The position numbers and the translations under genes were made by a program. Under the pieces are notes generated by a model. The model ran no database searches. It was given only the letters and a program-made list of their open reading frames with translations, and was not told the origin of the DNA. Source: Geoglobus ahangari (GTDB taxonomy: Archaea; Halobacteriota; Archaeoglobi; Archaeoglobales; Archaeoglobaceae). From it: 64,000 nucleotides of DNA. Positions 1-7,936 of the stretch are shown piece after piece. Position 1 is the first letter of the stretch. The number at the start of each line of letters is the position of its first letter. The stretch lies in contig NZ_CP011267.1 in the NCBI RefSeq assembly GCF_001006045.1, forward strand, positions 1,240,001 to 1,304,000, written 5' to 3'.

Positions 1-503
1 AACACCTCCCATATGTGGTGATCGTTGAAGCTCAGAACACTCCTCGCCATTAGCTGACCGGGAATCAGAACCACAACAAATGCGGAGATAACTCCGGCCC
101 TCTTTCCGAAAACCTCCTTTGTCAGGACGTATGCTGGTATTGCCAGCAGTGCTCCGCCAAACGCCGGGATGAATGCGATAGCTGTTCTTATCTCAGCCGG
201 AGTTGTCGCTCCGGTCAGCATAGATACCAGTGCTCCGAGGTAAACCAAGAACGGGCCGAAGTGTGTGTACGTGCCGTAGGGGTAGTGTGTGAACGCATCG
301 AACCATATTCTGCTCGGGAAATTGTGTATTGCTGAGTCTATCAGCCTGAAGTAGTACCATGGATCGTTGCCGCTCAGCCTCGCACCCTCCATCCACGGCA
401 CGAAGACGTTGTTCCACGGATTTGCAATTCTCAGGTAAAGGCCAACAGCTATAGCGATGAGAATAAAGGGAATGTGCCAGTACTTCTCCACTTTCTCGTT
501 CAT
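1..503 (-). CDS. aglB: AglB/STT3 oligosaccharyltransferase, N-terminal part (cut by window edge)
   Basis: Membrane enzyme that transfers a lipid-linked oligosaccharide to Asn in N-X-S/T sequons. Only the first 167 or so codons are present; the gene runs off the left edge. The translation starts at ATG 501-503 and has a first membrane segment at about residues 10-26, then the family's first acidic motif in GNDPWYYFR (about residue 47), a run of HYPYG/HFGPF type typical of STT3, and a second acidic motif SFNDHHIWEV near residue 160. An AT-rich ATAAAAA at 526-532 lies about 26 bp upstream, so the mRNA is probably leaderless; it sits in a near-palindrome at 523-540. Its position beside the glycan locus (841-22712) fits an N-glycosylation role. 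Identification rests on motif recognition; the catalytic C-terminal domain with WWDYG is outside the window. Confidence 0.88.
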   Translation of the reverse strand, partial: MNEKVEKYWHIPFILIAIAVGLYLRIANPWNNVFVPWMEGARLSGNDPWYYFRLIDSAIHNFPSRIWFDAFTHYPYGTYTHFGPFLVYLGALVSMLTGATTPAEIRTAIAFIPAFGGALLAIPAYVLTKEVFGKRAGVISAFVVVLIPGQLMARSVLSFNDHHIWEV

Positions 504-840
504 TGGCAGAGGTAAGGCGGGAGGGATAAAAATTTTTCCCGTCATCGCACCTTTTTGGGTCGGAGTTTTAAAGTGCGACTTGAATCTTAATTACTTTGAT
601 GAAGGAGGGCATGGTTTGGACAGAAAGAGTTGGAGAGAATAATTATTGCTCCTTGATCAGCGAACGGCGATTTTCAGCAGGTATCGGTTGGGAGGCAAAA
701 CATCGAAATCGTTCTTGTAACTGTGGTGAAAGGTTATGGTGTGCTTTGAGATTTCGGAGGAGATAATTTCTGTTTAGAAATCTAAAGCAGCTTTTGCTGT
801 GGACAAAAGGTTATAAACACTCGGCACAAGCTTTCATCAA
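504..840. other. Intergenic region with promoters and a possible minus-strand gene remnant
   Basis: This 337-bp stretch holds the promoter of aglB on the left and that of the gene at 841 on the right. Between them, 657-767 on the minus strand is open for about 36 codons, ends in TGA, and reads like a natural C-terminus (ending in LLKIAVR), but an in-frame stop lies just upstream and no start is seen, so it could be a decayed gene end. A plus-strand ATG at 611 preceded by GGAGGG opens a 51-codon frame of unlikely, Arg/Cys-rich composition that I do not call. Confidence 0.4.
811..818 (+). promoter_or_regulatory. TATA box of the DUF354 operon
   Basis: TTATAAAC lies 27-30 bp before the ATG at 841, the archaeal spacing from TATA to transcription start, which implies a leaderless transcript. 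Confidence 0.6.
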
Positions 841-1944
841 ATGGCTGAGAGGGTTGCAATCTTCATATCAACGCCGGCGCAGTTCCACTTCTACAGGAAC
901 ATAGTTGAGGGTCTGGAAAAAAGGGGAGTTGAGATCAGACTGCTGTTCAGGGATTACGGAGAAACGCTCGAGGTTGTGGAGGAGTATGATGGCTTCGTGT
1001 TCTCAAAAGTCCGATCCAACTGGGACAGGATATACAAGCTCCCCGTGGATGTGCTGAGGGCGAGAAAACACCTGGCGGGCTTTAAACCCGATCTGGTAAC
1101 CGGCTTTGAGATATATGCGCCCTACACTGCCAAACTCCTTGGGGCGAGAAGTTTCGTGTTTTACGATTCCGAGCCGAGGGTGAACAGGCTTTTAAACCTT
1201 CAGATCAGGGCATACCTTCCGTTTGTTGATGCGATACTGACACCCTCTGCATACCTCGACGATCTGGGCAGTAAGCATTTGAGGGTTAATGCATACAAAG
1301 AACTCGCATATCTGCACCCGAAGTATTTCACTCCCGACAGGAACGTTCTTGATGAGCTTGGTGTCTCGGAGAATGAGTATGCTATTCTGCGTTTCAATGC
1401 ATTTGATGCAGCACACGACGTTGGCTTAAAGGGGTTTGGCTTTGAAGAGAAGATCAGGCTCGTGAAAGAGCTTGAGAAACACCTTGATGTTTTCATATCT
1501 GCAGAAGGCGATAACATCCCTAAAGAGCTGGAATCAAATGTCCTGAGGGTGTCCAAGAAAAAAATACACCATGTTCTTTATTTCGCGAGGCTTGCAGTCT
1601 GCGAGACAGGTACAATGTCCACCGAAGCGGCTTTACTTGGGACTCCAGCAATCTTCATACACCCAAGAGCTTTTGCATTTGGCGTCTTTAAGGAATTGGA
1701 AGAGAGGTATGGGCTGCTGTACAGGTTTGACAGCGAGAATTCGGAGGACATATTCGAGAAATCGCTAATGCTGGTCAACCAAAAAGAAGTGAAGAGTGCT
1801 TGGAAGGAGAAATTGAGGAAGGTACTAAGGGAAAAGATAGATATTGCAGAGTTCATGGTGTGGTTTGTGGAAAAGTATCCAGAAAGCTTGGAAGAATTTG
1901 GAGATAATCCAGATTTGCAATACTCGTTTAGATGGCGTGAGTGA
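841..1944 (+). CDS. DUF354 family protein (GT-B-like, predicted glycosyltransferase)
   Basis: 367-residue protein matching DUF354 (COG1817), a family with a GT-B-like fold found mainly in archaeal polysaccharide loci; no reaction is established. Seen: an N-terminal Rossmann-type half (VAIFISTPAQFHFYRNI at the start) and a C-terminal half with CETGTMSTEAALLGTPAI, the acceptor-type loop used by UDP-GlcNAc 2-epimerases and related GT-B enzymes for nucleotide binding. It could therefore be a transferase or an epimerase-like enzyme. Start ATG 841 is supported by the TATA box 27 bp upstream. It is the first gene of an operon with the deacetylase, ATP-grasp and PHP genes (6 bp, then 4-bp overlaps). 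Confidence 0.8.
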   Translation: MAERVAIFISTPAQFHFYRNIVEGLEKRGVEIRLLFRDYGETLEVVEEYDGFVFSKVRSNWDRIYKLPVDVLRARKHLAGFKPDLVTGFEIYAPYTAKLLGARSFVFYDSEPRVNRLLNLQIRAYLPFVDAILTPSAYLDDLGSKHLRVNAYKELAYLHPKYFTPDRNVLDELGVSENEYAILRFNAFDAAHDVGLKGFGFEEKIRLVKELEKHLDVFISAEGDNIPKELESNVLRVSKKKIHHVLYFARLAVCETGTMSTEAALLGTPAIFIHPRAFAFGVFKELEERYGLLYRFDSENSEDIFEKSLMLVNQKEVKSAWKEKLRKVLREKIDIAEFMVWFVEKYPESLEEFGDNPDLQYSFRWRE

Positions 1945-1950
1945 TTAGCT

Positions 1951-2820
1951 ATGGGCAGTGTTTGCTGGCCTGCGGGAAAGAAGTTTGCCATCTGTCTGAC
2001 ACATGATGTTGACAGAGTGTACAAGCGTTGGTGGCACAGTTTATACTATTTTGTAAAAACAAGAGATGTTCACCACATCAAGACGTTGTTGGGCGTGAGA
2101 GGCAATCCGTACTGGAACTTTGACAGGATCACTGAACTTGAGGAAAAGTATGGTGTGCGCTCAACATTTTTTTTCTTGGAAGAAAAAAAGAAATTTGAAA
2201 TGACGAATCCTAAAACGTTTCCTCTGTCGTTTGGCTACTACTCCTTTGACGATCCCCGAATTATTCAGGCAATTCGTATGCTCGACTCCGGTGGATGGGA
2301 GATCGGTCTTCATGGTTCTTACGAATCGTACAGGAATGAGGATCTCTTGAGGATTGAAAAAAGCAGACTTGAAAAGGTTTTAGGTAAAAAAGTGATCGGA
2401 GTGCGACAACATTTCCTGAATTTGGATGTTCCCGGTACTTGGCAGATTCAGAAAAAAGTCGGGTTTAATTATGACGCAAGCTTTGGCTTCAGAGAGAGGG
2501 TAGGCTGGAGGGATGGAAAGGATCTCCCGTTTAGACCTTTTGAAGAAGACAATTTCCTTGTTATTCCTCTGACAATTATGGACGTTGCCTTAGAGAGATC
2601 AAGCAGGGGTCTCAAAGAAGCAGCAGAAAAAGTAGAGGCAATCTTAAAGTATGCTGAGAGAAGAGGGAGCTTGGTAACTGTCCTCTGGCACCAGAGGGTT
2701 TTCAACGAAAGTGAGTTTCCGGGCTGGAGTAAGCTGTACGAAAAAATCATTGTAGAGGGTAAAAGGAGGAATGCGTGGTTTGCAACCTGTAGGGAAGTTT
2801 ATGAGGTGTTCGAAACATGA
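1951..2820 (+). CDS. Polysaccharide deacetylase family protein (NodB-like)
   Basis: 289-residue protein of the NodB-homology/COG0726 superfamily, metal-dependent enzymes that remove N- or O-acetyl groups from sugars. Seen: motif 1 as THDVDR near residue 16 (catalytic and metal Asp), motif 2 as GLHGSYES near residue 113, and a late LWHQR that may act as the C-terminal His motif. Motif 2 has Glu where the classical HxxxH has its second His, a variant of the group lacking the canonical triad. No signal peptide, so it acts in the cytoplasm, probably on a nucleotide or lipid-linked sugar. It sits 6 bp after the DUF354 gene and overlaps the ATP-grasp gene by ATGA (2817-2820), implying translational coupling. 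Confidence 0.8.
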   Translation: MGSVCWPAGKKFAICLTHDVDRVYKRWWHSLYYFVKTRDVHHIKTLLGVRGNPYWNFDRITELEEKYGVRSTFFFLEEKKKFEMTNPKTFPLSFGYYSFDDPRIIQAIRMLDSGGWEIGLHGSYESYRNEDLLRIEKSRLEKVLGKKVIGVRQHFLNLDVPGTWQIQKKVGFNYDASFGFRERVGWRDGKDLPFRPFEEDNFLVIPLTIMDVALERSSRGLKEAAEKVEAILKYAERRGSLVTVLWHQRVFNESEFPGWSKLYEKIIVEGKRRNAWFATCREVYEVFET

Positions 2821-3968
2821 AAACAAAAGTGTTGGTTAGCGATGGGGATCATAAAAATGCATTAGCTATTTTAAGAACATTTCGAAATAAATATGAGGTT
2901 GACGTTACAACTCCATTTCCGAAATTCCTCACACTTACTGCTTATTCACGATACGTCAAGAACGTTTTTGTGGTAAATGATGAAAACGAAGACATCTACC
3001 AAAAAAGGCTGTTTTCAATTTTGGCAAGAAATAAATACGATGTTTTCCTTCCTGTTGGACTTAAAACGTATATCATTTCGTCTAAGTTTAGGGATGAGCT
3101 ACTTGGAATTGTCAATTCACTTGTACCTACATGGGACTCTATGAAAATTGCATATAACAAAGATGCTACAATGGAGTTTGCAAAGAAAATTGGCATTCCT
3201 GTACCAAAAACAATCGTGGTAAGGGGGGAGGAAGACATCAGAGAACTTGAGAATTTTCCCATAGTCCTGAAGTCTTCTGATGAGGCGGGGAAGTTTATAA
3301 GATATTGTAACGATGTAAACGAGCTTCGATCCGGATTTTGGCAACTTAGGTCCGAAAGTAAAACAGAAGTCATCGCTCAGGAATACATCAGAGGCTATGG
3401 TGTTGGTTTTTACAGTGTGTGCAAGGGTGGAAAGATGTATGCAGTGTTCATGCACCGGAGACTAAAGGAATTTCCGATTACAGGTGGACCAAGTGCAGTA
3501 GCTGAATCATTCTACAGCAAAAAATTATTCAAGTACGGTAAAAAAATTTGCAAGAAATTAAAGTGGACGGGACCAATAATGGCAGAGTTTAAGTATTCAC
3601 CTGAAAAAGACGAGTTCTACCTCATAGAGATCAATCCTAAACTCTGGGGATCACTGGACCTGACAATTTCTGCGGGAGTCAATATACCAGAAATAATAAT
3701 GGACTTGGCGATGGGAAACGATCCAGAGCCAATAAAAACTTACAAGAAAGTGAAGTTTAGATGGGTGTTTCCAGATGAGCTGAAGGTTTTAATGTCGGGG
3801 GGAGAAACCATAAGCGAATTTTTGAGAATAGACAAAGCGACTTATACCAACGTGTCATTGAAGGATCCCTTACCTACTATGTTTCAAATGGCACAAGGAT
3901 TTGTGTTTGGAACCATCGTTTTGCTAAGTCGAAAAAGGAAATTCCCTCACGGAGTTGTTAAAACATGA
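2817..3968 (+). CDS. ATP-grasp ligase (carbamoyl-phosphate-synthetase-like)
   Basis: 383-residue ATP-grasp protein (COG3919-like), an enzyme class that joins a carboxylate to an amine or thiol through an acylphosphate. Seen: an N-terminal preATP-grasp fold (about 1-100), the ATP-binding lysine region around PIVLKSSDEAGK (about 147-160), a central EYIRGYGVGF, and the metal-binding LIEINPKLWGS (about 268-278), equivalent to the usual ExNxRxWGS. Overlaps its neighbours on both sides by ATGA. In this context it may attach an amino acid or other acid to an amino sugar exposed by the deacetylase; that substrate is inference. Codon and base usage become more AT-rich from here on. Confidence 0.8.
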   Translation: MKTKVLVSDGDHKNALAILRTFRNKYEVDVTTPFPKFLTLTAYSRYVKNVFVVNDENEDIYQKRLFSILARNKYDVFLPVGLKTYIISSKFRDELLGIVNSLVPTWDSMKIAYNKDATMEFAKKIGIPVPKTIVVRGEEDIRELENFPIVLKSSDEAGKFIRYCNDVNELRSGFWQLRSESKTEVIAQEYIRGYGVGFYSVCKGGKMYAVFMHRRLKEFPITGGPSAVAESFYSKKLFKYGKKICKKLKWTGPIMAEFKYSPEKDEFYLIEINPKLWGSLDLTISAGVNIPEIIMDLAMGNDPEPIKTYKKVKFRWVFPDELKVLMSGGETISEFLRIDKATYTNVSLKDPLPTMFQMAQGFVFGTIVLLSRKRKFPHGVVKT

Positions 3969-4630
3969 GGTTGGGCTTCCATATACATACGAAATATTCC
4001 TTTGATTCGTTGATGGACCCAAGAGAGATTCTCAAAACATGCAAAAAAATTAAAGTGGATACTGTGTGTATTACTGATCACAATTCCATTCTTGGATCAA
4101 TAAAGGCAAAAAAATATGAAAAGGAGATTGGTGTGTCTGTTATTCTCGGGGAAGAAGTGAGAACACAGTATGGTGAGGTGATAGGAGTTTATATTAATGA
4201 AGAGATTAGCTCTAGAGATTTTGATGAAGTTATTGATGAAATACGATCTCAGGGTGGAATAAGCGTGTTGCCTCATCCTTTTAGAGGTCATAAAAACGTG
4301 GAATATCTTGCATCTCGGGTGGATGTTGTGGAAGTATGGAATGGCCACTCGACTCCTGAAGAAAATGCAAAAGCACTTGAATTGGCTTTAAAGCTTAAGA
4401 AACCGGCAATAGTTGGCAGCGATGCTCATTTTTATTCTGAAATTAAAAATGCGATTACAGAGTGTGGGAGTATACTCGATCAAGAGAAAAAATTTTACAC
4501 CGCTTACCCGTCTCCATATGTAAAAGAGCTTAGCAACATTGTTGGCCATGTACGGAGGGGGAGAATTTGGAATGTGGTGAAACCGGTGTACAGAATGGCA
4601 AAAGAGACGATAAAATTTATGTTTCGATGA
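3965..4630 (+). CDS. PHP-domain metal-dependent hydrolase
   Basis: 221-residue protein of the PHP phosphoesterase superfamily (relatives: histidinol phosphatase, 3',5'-nucleoside bisphosphate phosphatase, polymerase PHP domains). The metal-binding motifs are complete: HIHTKYS at residue 5, ITDHNS near 38, GEEVRT near 60, LPHPFRG near 101 and GSDAH near 155. The last 40 residues form a basic tail. Starts in an ATGA overlap with the ATP-grasp gene, so it is the fourth cistron of that operon. Likely a phosphatase, possibly removing phosphate from a sugar or nucleotide intermediate; substrate unknown. Confidence 0.78.
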   Translation: MRLGFHIHTKYSFDSLMDPREILKTCKKIKVDTVCITDHNSILGSIKAKKYEKEIGVSVILGEEVRTQYGEVIGVYINEEISSRDFDEVIDEIRSQGGISVLPHPFRGHKNVEYLASRVDVVEVWNGHSTPEENAKALELALKLKKPAIVGSDAHFYSEIKNAITECGSILDQEKKFYTAYPSPYVKELSNIVGHVRRGRIWNVVKPVYRMAKETIKFMFR

Positions 4631-4688
4631 ATGTAAATGGTCGGTGCAAGCATGTAGGATGTAACTATTTGGAGGGGTGAAGGTTTTA

Positions 4689-6086
4689 ATGAGAAATATA
4701 GTTTTGATAACTATCGATAGCTTAAGATATGATGCGATATCTGACGAATACACGCCCTTTATATCTCGGCTTAAAGATAAGGGTTTGTTTTTCGAAAGAG
4801 CATACAGCCTCAGTAGCTGGACATCTCCTTCGGTAGTTGGTATGCTGACCTCTACGTACCCCCTTATGTATGGTGGAGATCTTAGAATTAGATATCCAAG
4901 AGTCTCCGTGGCAGAAATCCTTAAATCCGAGGGATATGCTACTCTGGGATTTACATTTCACCCTTACTTAGATAATAAATATGGTTTTGGTCGTGGATTT
5001 GATGTCTATTATGATGAAATACGTGCATCTGATTTGGAAGGTATGTCTAACTCTTCGCAATCAAAAATTGTTGGTGTCATAAAGAAAGTATATGATAGCA
5101 AACTTATGCCTAAAATGTTGCGCAATTACATATGGTTAAGGATGCTGTATCGGAGAATAGTCAACCGAAAATTGCCATATGTACCGGGGTTTGAGATCAA
5201 TACTATGGTTAAAGATCATCTGGAAGATATGGAAGAACCTTTCTTTTTGTGGGTACATTATTTGGACACTCATTTTCCTTACGTGCCTTTAGAGTCGGAT
5301 AAATCTATGGATAGAATAGCAAAAGTTAATGTCGAAAGAGAGAAGTGGTTTAAGTTCGGTCGTTCTATAGATAAACACATCCTGAACGAGCTTAAAGAAT
5401 TGTACTTAATTAAAACTAAAGAAGTTGACAAATATGTAGGAGATTTGGTAAATTATTTCAAAGAAATTGGACTTTATAAAGATACAATTTTTGTTATAAC
5501 GTCAGACCATGGAGAAGAATTTTATGAGCATGGTGGATTCCATCACGAGATGAAGTTATACGAGGAGTTAATTCACGTTCCACTAGTAATTATCGGAAAC
5601 AAGCTAAAATCTAAGGTAATCTCAGCTAATGTTAGTCACATTGATCTTTTTCCGACTATCTTTGATATACTCGGCATTCCAAAACCTCGTGAATGGATTG
5701 GCAAAAATATGCTACTAAATAAATCACATATTGTCTTTAGTGAGGAAGGGCAGAAACACTATGGCAGTGCCTTTGTTGACCATACGGTAAGGCTGGACAT
5801 ATCCTTCGCAAAAATTGCAATTTTGTTTGATGAATGGAAATATATTCGTGGGAGTGATAGTGAAGAACTGTACAATTTGGAGAGAGATCCGACGGAATCG
5901 CTGGATCTTGCAGGAAATTCTGAGTATGGCAATATTTTAGATGCCTTCAGGAATTTGTACAAGAGACATTTGGAGACTGTTAAAACGGCCACACCGGAAA
6001 AATTTATTGTGTCGAGAGTAGTGAAAAAAAGAATAGTAAAGTATGATAGGCCTGTAGAAAAAGGCTTCGAAAACAATAAACTCTAA
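4689..6086 (+). CDS. Alkaline phosphatase superfamily protein (sulfatase fold, Thr at nucleophile position)
   Basis: 465-residue protein annotated by fold as a sulfatase. Metal ligands are visible: TIDSLRYD at the start, HYLDTHFPY near 200, TSDHGEEF near 275 and HGGFHHE just after. The nucleophile loop reads SWTSPSVVGMLTS, so the sulfatase signature C/S-x-P-S-R becomes T-S-P-S-V: no Cys/Ser for formylglycine. Thr nucleophiles are known in phosphoethanolamine and phosphoglycerol transferases and nucleotide pyrophosphatases, so a phospho- or phosphodiester transferase acting on glycans is more likely than sulfate release. No membrane segments. I place the start at ATG 4689, 9 nt after GGAGGGGTG (4671-4679); a GTG at 4677 lies inside that ribosome-binding site. 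Confidence 0.78.
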   Translation: MRNIVLITIDSLRYDAISDEYTPFISRLKDKGLFFERAYSLSSWTSPSVVGMLTSTYPLMYGGDLRIRYPRVSVAEILKSEGYATLGFTFHPYLDNKYGFGRGFDVYYDEIRASDLEGMSNSSQSKIVGVIKKVYDSKLMPKMLRNYIWLRMLYRRIVNRKLPYVPGFEINTMVKDHLEDMEEPFFLWVHYLDTHFPYVPLESDKSMDRIAKVNVEREKWFKFGRSIDKHILNELKELYLIKTKEVDKYVGDLVNYFKEIGLYKDTIFVITSDHGEEFYEHGGFHHEMKLYEELIHVPLVIIGNKLKSKVISANVSHIDLFPTIFDILGIPKPREWIGKNMLLNKSHIVFSEEGQKHYGSAFVDHTVRLDISFAKIAILFDEWKYIRGSDSEELYNLERDPTESLDLAGNSEYGNILDAFRNLYKRHLETVKTATPEKFIVSRVVKKRIVKYDRPVEKGFENNKL

Positions 6087-6087
6087 A

Positions 6088-7266
6088 ATGGTGTTAGTGA
6101 AGAGTATGTATAAGCCTAAGGTTTGTTTGTGGTGCATATCCTCAATTAATTCAGCAGATTTCGTAGAGAGATTTAAGGAGGAGTTCGATATTGTTTCTAT
6201 TGCGATAGATATTCAGGATGCTAAATTTAAGTATGATTACACATATACTATAAAGATACCAAAATTATTCAATTTAAAAATATTTAGAATTTTATATAGT
6301 ATTCTTTTTATATTGCCAAGAATGATTTACCTGTTTTCAAAATATGACAAGATTGTTGATTGTCACATCATTCACTATCTTTTTGAGCCATTTACAATAC
6401 CTATATTTATTGTCAATCCGAAAAAATCTATCCTTTACTTTACTTATGGTTCTGATTACAGATATCCATCTTTAAAATATGTTTTTAAAAAAGTCCTTAA
6501 TAATAAGGTAAATTTAGTCTTTTCTGGTTCAAGAATAGTCAAAAAAGAGCTTGAATTATTATATGGAACAGAAAGCTCAAAAATTGACACTACTCTAACT
6601 TTTGGATGTGACACAGACATATTCAGGCGATTTCCATTAAATTATAGGAACAAACTTAGACAGAAATATCACATTTCTAATGATTTATTTACACTTTTTT
6701 ATCCTAGGAAACTTACTAGACTTTATAATCATCATCTTGTATTAGAATCGATTAGTTTTTTGAAGAATAATGTTAGAGAAAAAATTAAACTAATTTTAAT
6801 CAATTATGGTGACCAAAATTATTTTAGTGAATTGATAAAACTTGCAGAAAAACTGGGAATTAAAGACAATGTAATTATTTTTGAAAATAGGTTATCAAAA
6901 AAAGAAATGGCAGAAATATATAACATCTCAGATGTCACTCTAAGCATTCCGACCAATGATGGAATTGGCAGATCTAATGTAGAGGCTGTTCTGTGTGGGT
7001 CAGTCTTATTATTGAACAAGAATATACTAAACTATAAAATCTTGTTCAGGGATGGCAAGTACTGCAAATACGTTGAACCCACTCCCCAAGCAATCTCTGC
7101 GGAACTTGAGGATCTTATACTCCGGCTGGATGAGTTGAAAATAGAAAGTGAGAGGATCCGAATTGCGAGATTTGTAGATTGGGAAAGGAATAAAAAACGA
7201 ATTGCTAATAAGATCCGAGAAATAATTCAAATTCAGAAATGTGGTGGGAAAAATGGCCGAGGGTAA
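6088..7266 (+). CDS. Glycosyltransferase family 4-type
   Basis: 392-residue GT-B glycosyltransferase, cytoplasmic or peripheral on the membrane. The C-terminal donor domain (about 190-370) has the GT4 pattern: a strand and loop LFYPRKLTRLYNHH for the first nucleotide contact, then LSKKEMAEIYNISDVTLSIPTNDGIGRSNVEAVLCGS, which carries the GT4 E(x7)E-like acidic site in shortened form. The N-terminal acceptor half has hydrophobic patches (about 60-80) likely to touch the membrane. Very AT-rich, more than genes on either side of the locus, suggesting transfer. Begins 1 bp after the preceding stop. Confidence 0.8.
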   Translation: MVLVKSMYKPKVCLWCISSINSADFVERFKEEFDIVSIAIDIQDAKFKYDYTYTIKIPKLFNLKIFRILYSILFILPRMIYLFSKYDKIVDCHIIHYLFEPFTIPIFIVNPKKSILYFTYGSDYRYPSLKYVFKKVLNNKVNLVFSGSRIVKKELELLYGTESSKIDTTLTFGCDTDIFRRFPLNYRNKLRQKYHISNDLFTLFYPRKLTRLYNHHLVLESISFLKNNVREKIKLILINYGDQNYFSELIKLAEKLGIKDNVIIFENRLSKKEMAEIYNISDVTLSIPTNDGIGRSNVEAVLCGSVLLLNKNILNYKILFRDGKYCKYVEPTPQAISAELEDLILRLDELKIESERIRIARFVDWERNKKRIANKIREIIQIQKCGGKNGRG

Positions 7267-7930
7267 AAAAGTGGTAATATTCGGAACCAGTAGCTTTGCA
7301 GAAGTTGCATACTACTATTTAACAAAAGATAGCCCCTACGAAGTCGTAGCTTTCACAGTAGATAGGAATTTCATCACCAAGAAGGAGAAATTTGGCTTGC
7401 CGGTAGTGTCATTCGAAGAAGTTGAAAAAATTTATCCTCCAGAAGAGTTTAAAATGTTCATAGCTGTGGGTTTTGGTAGAGTAAACAGATTAAGAGCAGA
7501 AAAATACTATCAAGCTAAGGAAAAAGGCTATGAGCTTATAAGCTATGTTTGTTCAAAAGCAATTGTATGGGATAATGTCAAAATTGGTGACAATTGTTTT
7601 ATCTTCGAAGCTAACGTAGTTCAGCCTTTTGTAAAAATAGGGAATAATGTAATAATATGGAGTGGAAATCATATAGGGCATCATACTGTTATTGGAGATC
7701 ACGTTTTCATTGCATCACATGCAGTTATTTCTGGACACTGTAAAATTGGAGCCTATAGCTTTATTGGTGTAAATTCTACGCTGAGAGACGGTATATCTAT
7801 AGCTGAGGATTGCATTATTGGTGCAAGCGCTTTGATAGTGAAAGACACACAAAAAGGGGGTGTTTATGGTGGGCAACCAGCTAAATTACTTAGAACTGTT
7901 TATGAAAAAGAATTAGCAGTTCAGGAGTGA
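7253..7930 (+). CDS. PglD-like sugar N-acetyltransferase
   Basis: 225-residue two-domain acetyltransferase. Residues 1-90 form a Rossmann-like sugar-nucleotide domain beginning KVVIFGTSSFAEVAYYY; the rest is a left-handed beta-helix of hexapeptide repeats with the catalytic His pair region GNHIGHHTVIGDH. This architecture is that of PglD/NeuD/PerB, which acetylate the 4-amino group of UDP-4-amino-sugars. With the aminotransferase at 10329 and dehydratase at 11475 it completes a UDP-bacillosamine-type route; PglD could also serve another 4-amino sugar. I chose ATG 7253; a GTG at 7241 would add 4 residues and more overlap with the upstream gene. Confidence 0.82.
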   Translation: MAEGKKVVIFGTSSFAEVAYYYLTKDSPYEVVAFTVDRNFITKKEKFGLPVVSFEEVEKIYPPEEFKMFIAVGFGRVNRLRAEKYYQAKEKGYELISYVCSKAIVWDNVKIGDNCFIFEANVVQPFVKIGNNVIIWSGNHIGHHTVIGDHVFIASHAVISGHCKIGAYSFIGVNSTLRDGISIAEDCIIGASALIVKDTQKGGVYGGQPAKLLRTVYEKELAVQE

Positions 7931-7936
7931 TTTGTT

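Noticed and set aside
193-417. 74-codon minus-strand open frame
   Set aside because: It lies in a different frame from the clear AglB N-terminus on the same strand and has unlikely composition.
611-763. 51-codon plus-strand frame preceded by GGAGGG
   Set aside because: Arg/Cys-rich, no recognisable pattern, and a competing minus-strand remnant looks more protein-like.
4689-6086. Functional sulfatase
   Set aside because: The formylglycine Cys/Ser and the following Arg are absent at the nucleophile loop.
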